This document shows positions 6,026 to 6,747 of a stretch of 6,747 nucleotides of DNA, piece after piece; the first letter of the stretch is position 1, and each line of letters begins with the position of its first letter. The DNA comes from an uncultured Cellvibrio sp. (GTDB lineage Bacteria > Pseudomonadota > Gammaproteobacteria > Pseudomonadales > Cellvibrionaceae). The notes beneath the pieces are model-generated. The model saw nothing but the letters and a program-made list of their open reading frames with translations. It did not search any database and had not been told where the DNA came from. The translations under genes and the position numbers were made by a program. Location: contig CAMPIG010000269.1 of NCBI GenBank assembly GCA_946886255.1, forward strand, positions 1 to 6,747, written 5' to 3'.

Positions 6026-6747
6026 CTAGTAGTAAGTAATACCGGATGAACTGCAGTTACCTGAACTGAATCCAATACAAATGGTTGTACCGCTTTCCAG
6101 TCGGCTGTTGGTGATACGCGCCACGCTGCTGGAACTGTCGGTGCGGAATACGCCTTCATTCAAACCGGAGAGATCGCAACGATCAAACGCCACATCGATT
6201 TTATAAGTCGTTCCACCATTTTGACGCAGGGCTTTACCGGCATTACGAATGATACAGTTGCTGACACGCAGAGTACTTGCTGCATTCACCTGGAAGAATT
6301 TATCACCCGCATCATAACCTTCGATGTTGGTAACGTTCACAGTACCGGATGACTTGATGGTCAAGGCATCTTCGCCCACATTTTGCCAGGTCACATTATC
6401 CACGTTGCCGCTGTTATAAACGTGAATGCCATCGGCCCCGTTGTTACCGATGATGACGTTACGCAAGGTCGCACCGTTTTCTACACGGAATATCGGGTCC
6501 TGGCCTTCGTCCTGGCTACCATCACCCAGTTCACCGCCGCCATTATGCACGCGACAACTGCCATCGTAAGTACCGCTGCTTACACGGATAGTCGAGTTCA
6601 CTGTGGTTGAACCATTAGCGGAACAGGATGCACCGGTAATACCACCTGAACCACCGCCCGATGAACTGCTGGAGCCGCCGCCGGAAGAGCCCGTCGGTGT
6701 ACCTGACGCCGCGTTGGAGTTATACCAGTTGTTATCGCTCAAACGGT
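6026..6747 (-). CDS. Pectate lyase family 3 catalytic domain behind a Gly/Ser linker (5' partial)
   Basis: The product is a secreted pectate lyase that cleaves polygalacturonate by calcium-dependent beta-elimination. About 239 residues are visible and the frame stays open through the right edge. The TTG at 6742 is therefore an internal Leu codon, not a start. In residues counted from 6742, a Gly/Ser linker spans 14-34 (6641-6703) and the PL3 right-handed beta-helix spans about 38-238. PL3 motifs are clear: GDGSQDEGQDPIF (73-85), ADGIHVY, GEDALT (Glu124/Asp125), DKFFQ (Lys148), GKALRQNGG (Lys170, Arg173) and RTDSSSS. Compared with the Bacillus KSM-P15 enzyme, the acidic pair and the catalytic/substrate Lys and Arg line up with a constant offset. 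Six cysteines (40, 63, 163, 189, 222, 230) suggest three disulfides, as expected outside the cell. The linker implies an N-terminal module, perhaps carbohydrate-binding, of which only RLSDNNWYNSNAASG is seen. It converges with the GH95 gene. Confidence 0.92.
   Translation of the reverse strand, partial: RLSDNNWYNSNAASGTPTGSSGGGSSSSSGGGSGGITGASCSANGSTTVNSTIRVSSGTYDGSCRVHNGGGELGDGSQDEGQDPIFRVENGATLRNVIIGNNGADGIHVYNSGNVDNVTWQNVGEDALTIKSSGTVNVTNIEGYDAGDKFFQVNAASTLRVSNCIIRNAGKALRQNGGTTYKIDVAFDRCDLSGLNEGVFRTDSSSSVARITNSRLESGTTICIGFSSGNCSSSGITYY

Noticed and set aside
1..6747. Mobile elements, CRISPR arrays, tRNA or rRNA genes, defence systems
   Set aside because: I looked for terminal inverted repeats, transposase motifs, regularly spaced repeats and tRNA-like cloverleaves and saw none. 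All large genes are carbohydrate-related.

Overview
This 6.7 kb window looks like a polysaccharide-utilization region of a Gram-negative, plant-cell-wall-degrading gammaproteobacterium. The best guess is Cellvibrio or a relative such as Teredinibacter, Saccharophagus or Xanthomonas. That guess rests on three things: two lipoprotein glycosidases, a secreted pectate lyase with a Gly/Ser-rich linker, and moderate GC. The genus was not tested against any database.

Layout, left to right. (1) Positions 1-36, minus strand, hold the first 12 codons of a divergent gene that leaves the window. It has a good ribosome-binding site and a signal-peptide-like N terminus, and a TonB-dependent receptor is a plausible but unproven identity. 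(2) Positions 37-590 are a long non-coding divergent control region. It contains two near-identical 18-bp dyads (451-468 and 527-544) that look like LacI-family operators. (3) Positions 591-1604, plus strand, encode a LacI/GalR-family regulator most like Cra/FruR. (4) Positions 1661-3325 encode a GH43 glycosidase lipoprotein with a C-terminal beta-sandwich domain. (5) A hairpin plus T-rich tract follows at 3336-3367. (6) Positions 3453-5954 encode a GH95 alpha-L-fucosidase/alpha-L-galactosidase, also a probable lipoprotein. (7) A strong hairpin lies at 5970-5990, oriented as the terminator of the next gene. (8) Positions 6026-6747, minus strand, encode the C-terminal part of a modular PL3 pectate lyase whose 5' end is outside the window.

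Working model: the regulator controls itself and probably the divergent gene through the paired operators. GH43 and GH95 sit on periplasm-facing or surface membranes and trim arabinofuranosyl/xylosyl and L-fucosyl/L-galactosyl decorations from imported or surface-bound hemicellulose or pectin fragments. The convergent pectate lyase would cut homogalacturonan outside the cell and may be an independent unit. The GH95 has Thr390 where the B. bifidum fucosidase AfcA has His419, which raises the possibility of alpha-L-galactosidase activity. The families here are known. The less ordinary points are the operator arrangement, the Cra-like regulator in a glycan locus and the GH95 specificity residue.
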